Shown piece by piece: positions 1-11,100 of a DNA stretch of 16,701 nucleotides. Made by a program: the position numbers and the translations under genes. The notes under the pieces were generated by a model. That model was not told the DNA's origin and searched no databases. It was given only the letters and a program-made list of their open reading frames with translations. The DNA is taken from assembly GCA_937967535.1 (NCBI GenBank), contig CALCMV010000145.1:1-16701 (forward strand). The letters are read 5' to 3'. Within the stretch, counting starts at the first letter, position 1. Every line of letters begins with the position of its first letter. This DNA comes from an uncultured Saprospiraceae bacterium (GTDB lineage: Bacteria > Bacteroidota > Bacteroidia > Chitinophagales > Saprospiraceae).

Positions 1-110
1 AAAGGCGCGTAGCGTCGGCACCATCGCGTAAGAGTGCCGACGCTACGCGCCTTTGGAAAGCGGGGAATTTCATTTTTACAAATGGGGCTGACGCTACGCG
101 CCTGTCAAAA
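1..110. repeat. GC-rich perfect inverted repeat (hairpin) with a third partial copy
   Basis: Positions 1-21 and 34-54 are exact reverse complements (21 bp each) around a 12-base loop at 22-33. The arm may extend to the left of the window. The 14-base core GACGCTACGCGCCT at 39-52 recurs in the same orientation at 90-103, and its reverse complement lies at 3-16, giving three copies in about 100 bases. The element is far more GC-rich than the flanking DNA. It could be a REP/MITE-type interspersed repeat, or a strong transcription terminator for a gene to the left. No long U-run follows the right arm, which argues weakly for a repeat over a terminator. Confidence 0.8.
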
Positions 111-242
111 TTTTTCACCACCGATTTGTGACACACTCAAAAAAAATTAACAGAAAAGAGAGTAATAAATGTAAAATGTAAATTTGTAGAACGCGAGTGA
201 ACGTGAGGTATTCCTATTTTTTTGATTTTTAAATTTTTGGAG

Positions 243-383
243 GTGTTCGAGTAAAATAGGGAGATAGTTGCAAGGCGAATATTTTTATAAAAAATCGGTG
301 TTTGAGTACCCAAATACTTACTTTAGACTAAAGAATTCACCTTGTGACTCTCGTAAATTACTTAGCCTATTTTTGTCGAACAC
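243..383. repeat. Imperfect inverted repeat, 18-bp arms
   Basis: Arm GTGTTCGAGTAAAATAGG (243-260) pairs with CCTATTTTTGTCGAACAC (366-383) at 16 of 18 positions. A looser match continues inward: CAAGGCGAA on the left corresponds to TTCACCTTG on the right. The arms enclose about 105 bases of AT-rich DNA with no reading frame. It could be a small non-autonomous element or a long-range secondary structure. Function unknown. Confidence 0.55.
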
Positions 384-675
384 TATCTAAATCAACAAAT
401 TATTTTTTATTATTCAAAATTCAAAATTAGCGAACACATTTTAGTGCGTTTCGTGGTTCAATAGCATTATTTTCAATACACTAGTTTATTATTTGCTCGT
501 TATTAGAACTATACACTTATTTTTTGGTTTTATAAGAAAAAAAATCATAGTGACACGCAACGTTTATTCTGATATAAACATCCTTTACATAAAGAACTTT
601 TATACACCTTACCCCATATTTTCCATCCATTTATACTAAAACCTAAAAAACGCAAGGAATATCAATAGAAACGCG

Positions 676-744
676 GCAAAAATAAGTTTATATTTTAGTG
701 AAAGAAACAAAATAATCTCTCTAAGAATGTAAACTTATTTTTGC
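676..744. repeat. Inverted repeat, 15-bp perfect arms
   Basis: GCAAAAATAAGTTTA (676-690) is the exact reverse complement of TAAACTTATTTTTGC (730-744), with 39 bases between the arms. The similarity continues outward (AGAAACGCG before the left arm, TACGTTCT after the right arm) with small gaps. It has no gene association and could fold as a hairpin in RNA or be the remnant of a small mobile element. Confidence 0.55.
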
Positions 745-956
745 TACGTTCTTTAGCGCATTTTTATCAATATTTTATAAAATTGATACTTGAAATGAAA
801 TTTACTCAAGGCAGGGATTTATCTACAATTTGAGCGAATTAATGGCATTATAAAAGGTATTTTTTACATAAAAAGTAGGATAATAAACACTTTTTTGTAA
901 AAAATGTATTTTCTTTGCAAGAGAAATTTATATTTAGTATGTCTTTATATCTTTTG

Positions 957-1151
957 GGATTTGGACAAAACTGGAATTAGGTAACTGGAAAATTAGGTTT
1001 AAAATCATAAGTAATTGATCATCAATTCATTAATTTTCATTAAGCATAAAAAAACATGTAATTATTTTATTTTTGTAAAATTTTTAAAAAAGTCCCGATA
1101 ATTATCGGGATTACCTAATTTCCAAATTCCTTAATTCCCTCTGTCCAAAGT
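957..1151. repeat. Long imperfect inverted repeat around a terminator-like palindrome
   Basis: The left arm at about 957-1000 (GGATTTGGACAAAACTGG and onward) matches the reverse complement of about 1108-1151 at roughly three quarters of positions with small gaps. Shared blocks are TTTGGACA, GGAATTA and AAATTAGG. The arms are internally repetitive (GGAATTAGGTAACT followed by GGAAAATTAGGTTT), and the 12-mer AAAATTAGGTTT recurs at 1236-1247. The arrangement looks like a decayed MITE or an interspersed intergenic repeat. No reading frame lies between the arms. Confidence 0.45.
1093..1110 (-). terminator. Perfect palindromic hairpin, probable terminator
   Basis: TCCCGATAATTATCGGGA is an 18-bp perfect palindrome. 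Read on the minus strand it is followed by CTTTTTTAAAAATTTT, a good U-tract, so it resembles an intrinsic terminator for minus-strand transcription. On the plus strand no U-run follows. CCCGATAATTATCGGG hairpins are frequent between genes in Bacteroidota. No minus-strand gene is recognisable in the window just beyond it, so its source transcript is unclear. Confidence 0.5.
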
Positions 1152-1618
1152 CTAAATACCATATATAAATGAAACATTAAATATAACTATACAACAACTA
1201 ATTAAAAACTATAAAGAATAAATAAGTAGTTGGATAAAATTAGGTTTGTAATTTTGATAAGGTTATTTTCTCGCTGTTTTTTCTTACAAAATCTGCACAT
1301 TTCCGATAACTACTGGGAACGCTATCTAAGATTTTTTTAGGGGAAAACAACGGAAAAAAGCCATTAGAAAATAAAAATAATTTTTCCTGAATACTTATTA
1401 GATTCTTTTGCAAACAATGATTTAGGGCGTGCTTTCCCGTTTTATGTGTAATGCTCCGTATTCCTTGCCATCATCTATTAGCAGAAAACAGACATAATAA
1501 TTTATCTTTTATTTGATAATTAACTAGTTATTATTAACTAATTGTTATTTGAATGTAAATTAAGTTAGTTTCTTATTATTGATAGTCGTATATTTTTATA
1601 AAAAATACATCTATTTTC

Positions 1619-1626
1619 TAACTTTG
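1619..1626 (+). promoter_or_regulatory. Candidate Bacteroidota -7 element (TAnnTTTG)
   Basis: TAACTTTG fits the Bacteroidota -7 consensus TAnnTTTG and is the closest good match upstream of the giant gene. No TTG is placed 17-23 bases upstream, so the -33 element is missing or weak. Use of this site would give a 5' leader of about 380 nucleotides. Such 8-mers arise by chance in DNA this AT-rich, so this is only a candidate. Confidence 0.22.
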
Positions 1627-1743
1627 TGACTTTACTACTAAACTCAAGTTCAGGAAGACTTAATAAATGTCAGGTCTCAATTTAGAGCATGTTTATCTAA
1701 GATGGCAGATACCTTCAAAGTGTTAGCTATCACCTAAGTTTTA

Positions 1744-1785
1744 ATAATCAAGGTTTTATGAGGAAAACCATAATATATTGATTAT
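1744..1785 (+). other. Bulged stem-loop in the leader of the giant gene
   Basis: ATAATCA (1744-1750) pairs with TGATTAT (1779-1785), and inside it GGTTTT (1752-1757) pairs with AAAACC (1764-1769) around the hexaloop ATGAGG. Together they form a two-part stem about 230 bases before the start codon. It could be a leader RNA structure. I recognise no known riboswitch class in it. Confidence 0.35.
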
Positions 1786-2004
1786 CAGACTTGGTCAAAG
1801 TTGGATGGGTTATCCTTCGAACATGTTCTTAGATATGAGACAAAAAATGAGACGTGAATTATATGATTGAATGAGTAAAATATAAGATGTAAAATTGAAT
1901 CAACATTTTATGAAGAGCAACAACATTTACTCATTTCATCATTTACTCTTCTCTCATTCATCTCAAGTCGTCCGGCTAACTTGGCATATTTAACCTATAT
2001 ACCT

Positions 2005-2017
2005 AATTAAAATTATG
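2005..2017 (+). promoter_or_regulatory. Translation start region of the giant gene, no Shine-Dalgarno
   Basis: The ATG at 2015 is preceded by AATTAAAATT, an A/T-rich stretch with no AGGAGG-like motif. This is normal for Bacteroidota, where A-rich leaders replace the Shine-Dalgarno sequence. It is the only ATG of the frame before the signal peptide core. No ATG, GTG or TTG is obvious close to the KYKRLPV segment where a shorter signal peptide would begin. Confidence 0.5.
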
Positions 2018-2134
2018 AGAATCTTCTATTCTGTGTACGCAAAAGGTCTATGTATAGCAATCCTACTGCGACAAATAAAGTACAAACGGCTGCCCGTCTT
2101 GGCTGCCTTTTTGGTGCTGGGCAACCTAAATGCC
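2015..2134 (+). other. Signal peptide region of the giant protein (residues 1-40)
   Basis: The usual elements are the basic stretch KYKR (22-25), the hydrophobic core LPVLAAFLVLG (26-36) and NLNA before Q41, a good signal peptidase I site between A40 and Q41. A second short hydrophobic run, GLCIAILL (11-18), precedes the basic stretch, so the signal is about twice the normal length. Either the start is correct and the signal is extended, or translation starts later at a non-standard codon. Sec export to the periplasm followed by T9SS is the expected route. Confidence 0.8.
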
Positions 2135-5100
2135 CAAATTGTAATTCAGGGCAACGCCAATGTAGACTGCTCCTGCCCTGCCGGTGCCGATGGTTTTTTG
2201 GACATTTCGGTTTCAGGCGGAACGCCTCCTTATACCTATGAGTGGACGCTCAATGGCTCGGAAGTGATTTGTAGTCCGCGTGTTGATTTTTCTGGCTTGA
2301 ACAATATAGGATGCCCTAGTTCCGGTCAGGGTCAGGAATGTTCGCCCGACCAGAGTTGTTCTGACCCTAGTGATGCGATTAATGCTCAAAATTTTGTGAT
2401 AGGGGATGCTATTCTTACTGTAAGCCCGCCTATTGCTAATGGAGGTGCTTGTGTTGATGAAAACCTTATCAATGATTCTACGCTTGATGGCTTCTTCGCT
2501 ATACGTACAGGAGTATCGCAGTTGGGAAATGCCGGACCTGCTGCCAATGTAACTCGTACATGGACTTTCAGCAATCCGGTTTGTGATTTGCAAATTTTAT
2601 TGAATGATATTGACGGAGAAGATGCCATTATTGTCAATGGTAAACTCAATGGCGCGACTATTCCCCTAGATTCCGATGACTTTATTCTTACAAATACTAC
2701 TCCCGAATCGGCATGTCCTGTTTTTGTAGGAGCAAACACATGGGAATCGCAGGGCGGTTGCCCGGCGCAGGATAATACCAACAGAGGCGGTATCCTGATA
2801 ACTTTCCCAAGTTGTCTGGATGAAATTGAGTTTATTTATTATGACTACACAGGTGATGTGAGTGCAGGTGGTTCTTATGCTGTTGGTTTTTCTAATATAT
2901 GTGCCGCAGATTTGCAATGCCTCGAAGGCGGTATGTATCAGGTAGAAGTAACGGATGCTACGGGTTTGACCGGTATCGCCCAGTTTGTTGTAGAAGCCCC
3001 CAGTGGTCCTGTCAATATCGTTTGCCCTGAAGATATTGTTACTAATACCGACCAGGGAGCTTGCAATGCTATTGTCAACTGGGTACCTCCCACACTGGAA
3101 GACGGATGCCCGGCACAAGCACTGATTTGTACGAGTAATCCGGGAGATGTTTTTCCCATCGGAACAACTACTGTAAGTTGTACAGGTACAGATGATTTTG
3201 GGAATACAAGTACTTGCCAGTTTGATATTACGGTCAATTATGGTTTTAGACCTACTTTGGTCTGCCCTATTGATATTATAGTCAATGCCGACCAAGGCTC
3301 ATGTGTTGCCCCCGGCGTAACTTGGGTACCGCCAAGTTTGAGTGATGGTTGTGAATTGACTACGCTGACGAGCAATTTCCAACCCGGTGATGATTTCCCG
3401 ACAGGTACTAGTGCCGTTGTATACGTAGGTACAGATTCCGGCGGCAATACATTTGAATGTAGTTTTGATGTTACGGTTATTAATACAGGTGTACCCTTGA
3501 TTTTAAATTGTCCGAATGATATCAACCTGACCACTACTCCCGGGCAATGCGATGCCGTAGCAACATGGACACCGCCCACAATCGACCCCACTTGCAATGG
3601 CGTTTTTACCAGTGTTTCGCATCAGCCGGGAGATACCTTCCCCATTGGTACTACAATCGTTACTTATGTAGTGACAGATGATAATGGTAATTCAAATGAA
3701 TGTAGTTTTAATATAACGGTTGATTATGACGCTGACCCGACTTTGGTTTGCCCTCCGAATATTGCAGTGGATGCAGATGCAGGTTCGTGTATGGCTACTT
3801 CCGTCACTTGGGAACCGCCGACACTGGATAATGATTGTGATTTGATTAGTTTGACAAGTAATTTCCAGCCCGGCGACGATTTTCCGACCGGTACAACAAC
3901 CGTTACTTATGCAGGTACAGATCCGGGCGGAAATATATTTATATGCAGCTTTAATATAACAGTGACAAATACGGATGTACCGATAATTTTAAATTGTCCG
4001 AATGACATCACGCTCAACGCTGCCCCCGGAACATGCGAGGCAGCAGTCATATGGACACCACCCATGCCCGACCCCAATTGCAATGCTATCATTTCGAGTA
4101 GTTCGCATGAACCGGGAGATTTATTTCCTGCCGGAACAACTACTGTAACCTATATCATTATTGACGGTAGTGGCAATACAAATGAATGTAGTTTTGATAT
4201 CACAGTCAATTTTAGCGTTAATCCAACACTGGATTGTCCTGCTGATATTTCAGTCAATGCAGAGGTAGGAGAATGTTTTGCATCTGCTACGTGGATACCA
4301 CCGACCTTGAGTAATGATTGCGAACTCACCACTTTGACCAGTAATTTTGACCCGGGAGATAATTTCCCGGCAGGTACAACCACCGTTAGCTACACTGGCA
4401 CGACCGAAGGCGGGCTTGTATTTGAATGTAGTTTTGAGGTAACAGTTATCAATGACGAACAAACCATCGTTTTGGAATGTCCCGCTGATATTAGTTTGGT
4501 CACTGCTCCGGGCGAATGTGATGCCGCTGCTACCTGGATACCCCCCGTTCCAAATGCAGAGTGCGGGGCAGTACTCACAGGTAGCAATTTTGAACCCGGT
4601 GATGTATTTCCTATCGGAACAACAACAGTGATATACACTGCTGAAGACCAAACAGGAAATATGTTTGAATGTAGTTTTGAGGTGACTGTAATATATGATG
4701 TCACTCCGACTTTGCTTTGCCCTGCTAATATTACGGTCAATGCAGATGCAGGTTCGTGTACCGCTGCTGTGAGTTGGGTACCACCGACTTTGAGCAACGA
4801 TTGTTTCCTCACCACTCTGGATAGCGATTTTGACCCGGGTGATAATTTCCCGACAGGTACTACTACCGTTACTTACACAGGTACAGATGGAGCCGGAAAT
4901 GTCTTTATGTGTAGTTTTGATATAACGGTTATCAATACAGGTTTGCCGCTGATTTTGGATTGTCCCAATGACATAAATATGAGTACAGATCCGGGTCAAT
5001 GTGATGCCATAGTAACGTGGATACCACCTACGGCTGACCCCAATTGTGATGCCGTCATTACGAGTAGTACCAACAATCCGGGGGATGCTTTCCCCATTGG

Positions 5101-8100
5101 TACTACGACCGTTACTTATGTAGTCACAGATAACAATGGTAATACGAATGAATGTAGTTTTGATATAACTATCACATACGATGTTAACCCGACTTTAGTA
5201 TGTCCTAATAATATTACGGTCAATGCAGATGCGGGTTCGTGTACCGCCACTGCTGTGAATTGGATCCCGCCAACATTGAGCAACGACTGTGAGTTGACCA
5301 TGCTAACAAGTAATTTTAATCCCGGTGATGATTTTCCGACAGGTACTACCACCGTTAGCTACATCGGTTCGGATTCGGGAGGAAATACCTTCCAATGTAG
5401 TTTTCAGATAACAGTGATTAATACCGGTGTACCACTCATTTTGAATTGCCCCAGTGATATTGCCTTGAATACCGCAGCAGGAGAATGTGTAGCGGCTGTA
5501 TCATGGGTACCGCCCATACCGGACCCAGCTTGTGATGCAATCATTACAGATAGTACACATGAGCCGGGAGATATATTCCCCATTGGTACTACAACGGTAA
5601 CTTATGTAGTGACAGATGGCAGTGGCAATACGAATGAATGTAGTTTTGAGGTAACGATAAATTATGATGTCATGCCAACGCTGGTTTGTCCTGCTGATAT
5701 TGCGGTTAATGCAGATATAGGTTCCTGCCTCGCTACTGCCGTCAATTGGATACCGCCAAGTTTGAGTAATGACTGTGAATTGACCACGCTAACGAGCAAT
5801 TTCCAACCCGGCGATGATTTCCCAACCGGAACAAGCACCGTTACTTATGTAGGTTCAGATACGGGAGGAAATATATTTGAATGTAGTTTTGATGTCGTTG
5901 TTACGAATACAGATGTTCCCTTGATTCTCAACTGCCCAAGCGATATTACATTCGCTGCCGGAGGCTGCGACGCCGAAGTCACTTGGACACCGCCTACTCC
6001 CGACCCCAATTGCGATGCTGTCATTACAAGTGCTTCGCATGAGCCGGGCGATGATTTTCCTGTTGGTACAACCACCGTTACATACGTTGTGACTGATGGT
6101 AGCGGCAATACGAGTCTATGTAGTTTTGATGTCACCATTACATTTGATGTCACACCAACTTTGGTTTGTCCTGATGATATTATCGTCAATGCAGACCCCG
6201 GTTCGTGTACGGCTACTGCCGTCAACTGGGTAACCCCAAGCCTAAGTAATGGCTGTACATTAGCTGAATTAAATGGAAATTTTAATCCCGGCGACAGCTT
6301 CCCAACAGGTACTACTACCGTCAGTTACATAGGGATGGATTCCAATGAAAATATATTTGAATGTGCTTTCGATATTACCGTTATCAATACAGGTGTTCCC
6401 TTAATTATAAATTGTCCTTCGGATATTACGCTCACACTTGGAGCAGGCGAATGTGAAACTACGGTTGATTGGATTCCACCCATGCCCGACCCCAATTGCA
6501 ATGCTGTCATTACGAGTGCTTCGCATGAGCCGGGTGGTATATTTCCTCCGGGAACAACAACCGTTACCTATATCATTACTGACGGTAGTGGCAATACAAA
6601 TGAATGTAGTTTTGATATTACCGTCAATTTCAACGTCAATCCGACATTAGAGTGTCCTGACGATATTTCGGTCAATGCTCCTTTAGGAGATTGTGTAACC
6701 TCAGTCACTTGGCTACCGCCGAGTTTGAGCAATGGTTGTGACTTACCTGATTTAACGAGCAATTTTAGTCCCGGCGATAATTTCCCCGCAGGTACTACTA
6801 CCGTGACTTATACAGGTATGACCGGAGGAGGACTTGTGTTTGAATGTAGTTTTGATGTTACCGTTGTCAATGATGCACAAACTACTGTTTTGGAATGTCC
6901 CTCTGACCTCAATTTGTTAACAATTGCCGGTCAATGTGAAGCCATTGGTACATGGACACCTCCCGTACCGGATGCAGATTGTGGAGCAGTCATTACAGGT
7001 AGTACGCATGAACCCGGTGATGTATTTTCTATAGGAACAACAACGGTCACATACACCGCCGAAGACCAAACAGGAAATATTTTTGAATGTAGTTTTGATA
7101 TAACTGTCACTTACGATTCTACCCCGACTCTGGTTTGTCCCGATGATATATCGGTAACGGCAGATGTAGGTTCGTGTACAGCTACTACGGTCACTTGGTT
7201 GCCCCCCACATTGAGCAACGATTGTGAGTTGACCACGCTGACAAGTGATTTTGAACCCGGTGATGATTTCCCGACAGGAACAACAACCGTTACCTATACG
7301 GGTACAGATACAGGTGGAAATATATTTGAATGTACTTTCGATGTCACCGTTATCAATAACGGACCACCTATTATCGTCAATTGCCCCAATGAAATTACAA
7401 TAGCCACTATGCCCGGAGGATGTGATGCAGCCGTTACATGGCTACCACCTACGGTAGACGAAAATTGTGATGCAATTATTACAGATAGTACACATGAGCC
7501 GGGAGATATATTCCCCATTGGTACAACTACTGTTACCTACACCGCCACTGACGCAAATGGTCAGGAAGCAACATGTAGTTTTGACATTACCGTTGTCTAT
7601 GACCAAACCCCACTTCTATTCTGTCCGCAAAGCATCGCACTCAATGCAAGTCCGGGTGCTTGTGTGGCTGCCCTCACATGGGTGCCACCGACCTTGAGCA
7701 ACAACTGCGAATTGCTGACGCTAACCAGCACACATGAACCCGGAGATTTATTCCCTGTTGGTATAACAACAGTTGTGTATACCGCTACCGATTTGGCAGG
7801 TAATATCTTTGAATGTGATTTTAATATTACGATAAACAGCAACGGACCGCCTTTGATTTTAGATTGTCCGGACGATATTGATGTACAAGTAGGAGCAGGT
7901 CAATGTGATGGTATTGCTACATGGACACCACCTACACCCGACCCGAATTGTAATGCGGTTATCACAAGTAGTTCGCATGAGCCGGGAGATATGTTCCCTA
8001 TCGGAACAACTACGGTCACATATGTCATCACAGATATAAGTGGTGAAGAATCAACATGTACTTTCGATGTTAATGTAATGTATGATTTGACCCCGACTTT

Positions 8101-11100
8101 AGTTTGCCCTTCAAATGTTACGGTCAATGCTGCATTGGAAGCATGTACGGCATCCGCCACGTGGCTACCACCTACCTTGAGCAATGGTTGTCAATTGACC
8201 ATGCTCACAAGTGATTTTGAATCAGGAGATGCCTTCCCTATCGGCACAACTACTGTGACTTATACAGGCACAGATTCGGGTGGCAATACCTTTGGATGTA
8301 CTTTTGATGTTACAGTAATTGGCGGCGACCAATCCGGGTCTCTCATTTGCCCCAATGATATTACAGTAGGTCTCATTCCCGGTCAATGCGAATCTTCTGT
8401 AACTTGGACTCCGCCCATGCCCAACCCCGATTGCGGTATCACCGTAGTGGGTAGCGATTTTGAACCGGGAGATTTATTTCCGATTGGTACAACAACTGTT
8501 ACCTACACCGCCATTGACGATAATGGAAATGCGCTCGAATGTAGCTTTGATATCACTGTAACATATGGCAACAATGCACCGGTCTTGATTTGTCCGCAGA
8601 ATATTGTGGTAGGTGCGCTTCCGGGTACTTGTTCTTCGCCTGTGACTTGGGCACCACCGATATTTAGTAGTCTTTGTGGATTGGCTACTTTGGAAGGAGA
8701 TTTTGAACCAGGCGATAATTTCTCAATTGGTACAACAACCGTTACCTATATAGGCTTAGATGTCGGTGGAAATGTATTTGAATGTAGTTTTGAGGTAACT
8801 GTAACCGGTGGTGGAAATCCAGTATTCTTGAACTGCCCTGCCGATATTAGTTTGGTCGCGGCTCCCGGCGAATGTGATGCCCCGGCTACTTGGATACCAC
8901 CTACCGTAGATGAAAATTGCGGTTTTGTCATTACAAGCAGCAGCCACGAACCCAGCGATATATTCCCCGCAGGTACAACCACCGTTACCTACATTGCCAC
9001 CGACCCAAGCGGCAATCAACTAGAATGTATTTTTGATGTAAATATAGCTTATGACATAGTGCCTGTTTTGGTCTGTCCAAATAATATTACAGTTGATGCA
9101 GTATCGGGAGCATGTACAGCAGTAGCTAATTGGGAAATACCCACATTGAGCAATGACTGCGAACTATCCATAGTAACAGGCAATTTTGAACCCGGTGATG
9201 CCCTACCAATAGGCACAACTACCGTTACCTATATTGCGAGCGATTTCGGCGGAAATGAATTTGAATGTAGCTTTGAAGTAACAGTTAATGGTGATGTTGG
9301 AGCATCTTCTTTAGTTTGTCCCGATGATATTACTCAAAGTGTTACGCCCGGACAATGCGCCACTTCAGTGACTTGGACACCGCCTATGCCCGACCCCAAC
9401 TGCGGTATTATTGTCACAGGCAGTACGCACCAACCCGGCGATATATTCCAGATAGGTACAACGACAGTTACTTATACTGCTATTGACAGTAATGGAAATA
9501 CCTTTGAATGTACTTTTGATATTACCATAACGTACAGCGAACAACCAACTTTGAATTGTCCGAGTGATATTACAGTAAATGCCATTCAGGGTACTTGTTC
9601 GGCACCCGTCACTTGGGCACCGCCACTATTTAGTAGTACCTGCGGCTTGGCTAGTTTAGAAGGCAATTTCGAACCCGGTGATGTATTCCCGCTTGGTACA
9701 ACTACTGTAATGTACATTGGTATAGATGGTGGTGGAAATGAATTTACATGCAGTTTTGATGTAACTGTAAATGGAGACGGAAATGTCTTAATTTTGAATT
9801 GTCCGAATGACATCAATATAACTGTTGCTCCCGGTGAATGTGATGCCATTGCCACTTGGGTACCACCTACGATAGACGAAAATTGCGATGCAGCTATCAC
9901 CAGTAACAGCCACGAACCCGGCGATACATTTCTAGCAGGTACCACCACTGTGACCTATACTGCAATGGATTCGGAGGGCAATGAACTCATCTGTACCTTT
10001 GATGTAAACGTAGCCTACGATGTGACACCAGACTTGGTATGTCCAAACGATATTACGGTCAATGTAGCACCGGGGGCATGTACAGCCTCCGTTAATTGGG
10101 AAATACCAACATTGAGCAATGACTGTGAACTATCCACAGTAATGGGCGATTTTGAACCCGGTGATGCCTTACCAATAGGCACAACTACCGTTACCTATAC
10201 TGCGGAAGATTTCGGTGGAAATGAATTCGAATGTAGTTTCAATATCACTGTTATCGGTGACAGTCAGGCTTCCCCTTTAGTTTGTCCAGATGATATTACG
10301 ATAGGTGTTCCTTCGGGACAATGCGAAACTGCCGTAACATGGGAACCGCCCATACCTGACCCGAATTGTGGTATTACCATAACAGGCAGTACGCACGAAC
10401 CCGGCGATATATTCCAGATAGGTACAACAACCATAACCTACACAGCTACCGACGATGCAGGCAATATTGTCGAATGTAGTTTTGATGTTACCGTAACATA
10501 CGCTGAAACACCTGAATTATTTTGTCCTGAAGACATTGTGGTAGATGCAGTACTAGGTACTTGTACAGCCTCGGTCACTTGGTCAATACCAATATTTAGT
10601 AGTACTTGCGGATTGGAAACACTAGAAGGCGATTTTCAGCCCGGCGATGTATTTCCGGTTGGAACGACTGTGGTAACATACACAGGAGAAGACATTGGAG
10701 GTAATATATTTACCTGTGATTTCAATATTACTGTAAATAGCAACGGACCACCTATTATTTTAGATTGCCCGGATAATATCGAAGTAAGTGCAGCATCGGG
10801 AGATTGTGATGCCAGTGTTACATGGATAGCACCCACAGTAGATGAAGACTGCGATGCTATCATCACAAGTAGCAGCCATCAGCCCGGCGATATATTCCCT
10901 ATTGGAGTGACTACAGTAACATACACTGCTGCCAATACAAATGGTGATGAATCAACATGCAGCTTCGAAGTAACTGTGACCAATAGTGCAACTACAACTC
11001 TGGTTTGTCCTTTGGACATTACCGTCAATGCAAGTTCAGGGGGATGTACAACCAGCGTTACATGGACACCGCCGACCTTGAGCAACGACTGTGAGTTGAC

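Larger units (their letters stand above)
111..2014. other. AT-rich gene-free region upstream of the giant gene
   Basis: About 1.9 kb with frequent stops in all frames, and no reading frame with recognisable protein character on either strand. I saw no tRNA or rRNA sequence. What it holds are imperfect inverted repeats (243-383, 676-744, 957-1151), a perfect palindrome (1093-1110), a somewhat GC-richer patch near 1425-1490, and a leader with a bulged stem-loop (1744-1785). The stretch near 420-470, with 'GTGCGTTTCGTGGTTCAAT', resembles the degenerate non-coding text common between Bacteroidota genes. It may be a long regulatory and 5' leader region, or a graveyard of decayed small elements. 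Confidence 0.7.

Noticed and set aside
1068..1256. Further TAnnTTTG-like octamers (1068-1075, 1249-1256) as promoters of the giant gene
   Set aside because: They lie 750-950 bases from the start codon, with poor or mis-spaced -33 partners, in DNA where such octamers are expected by chance.
1425..1490. Patch beginning GGGCGTGCTTTCCCG, reminiscent of a conserved Bacteroidota intergenic sequence
   Set aside because: The resemblance is only partial and from memory; I cannot pair a stem or identify a defined RNA family.
1640..2014. A riboswitch or other known structured RNA in the leader
   Set aside because: Only a short bulged stem-loop and a few weak inverted repeats are visible; no conserved core of a known class is present.
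2050..2241. Small plus-strand open frame overlapping the start of the giant gene
   Set aside because: It is a frame-shifted reading of the signal peptide and SprB coding sequence; the protein has no plausible character and no start context of its own.
4250..4999. Minus-strand open frame of 249 codons, and other long minus-strand open frames across the repeat region (e.g. 2666-3295, 15068-15643)
   Set aside because: They lie antisense to the giant gene, show low-complexity repeat-mirrored text with no domain, and follow from the codon use of the HYR repeats.
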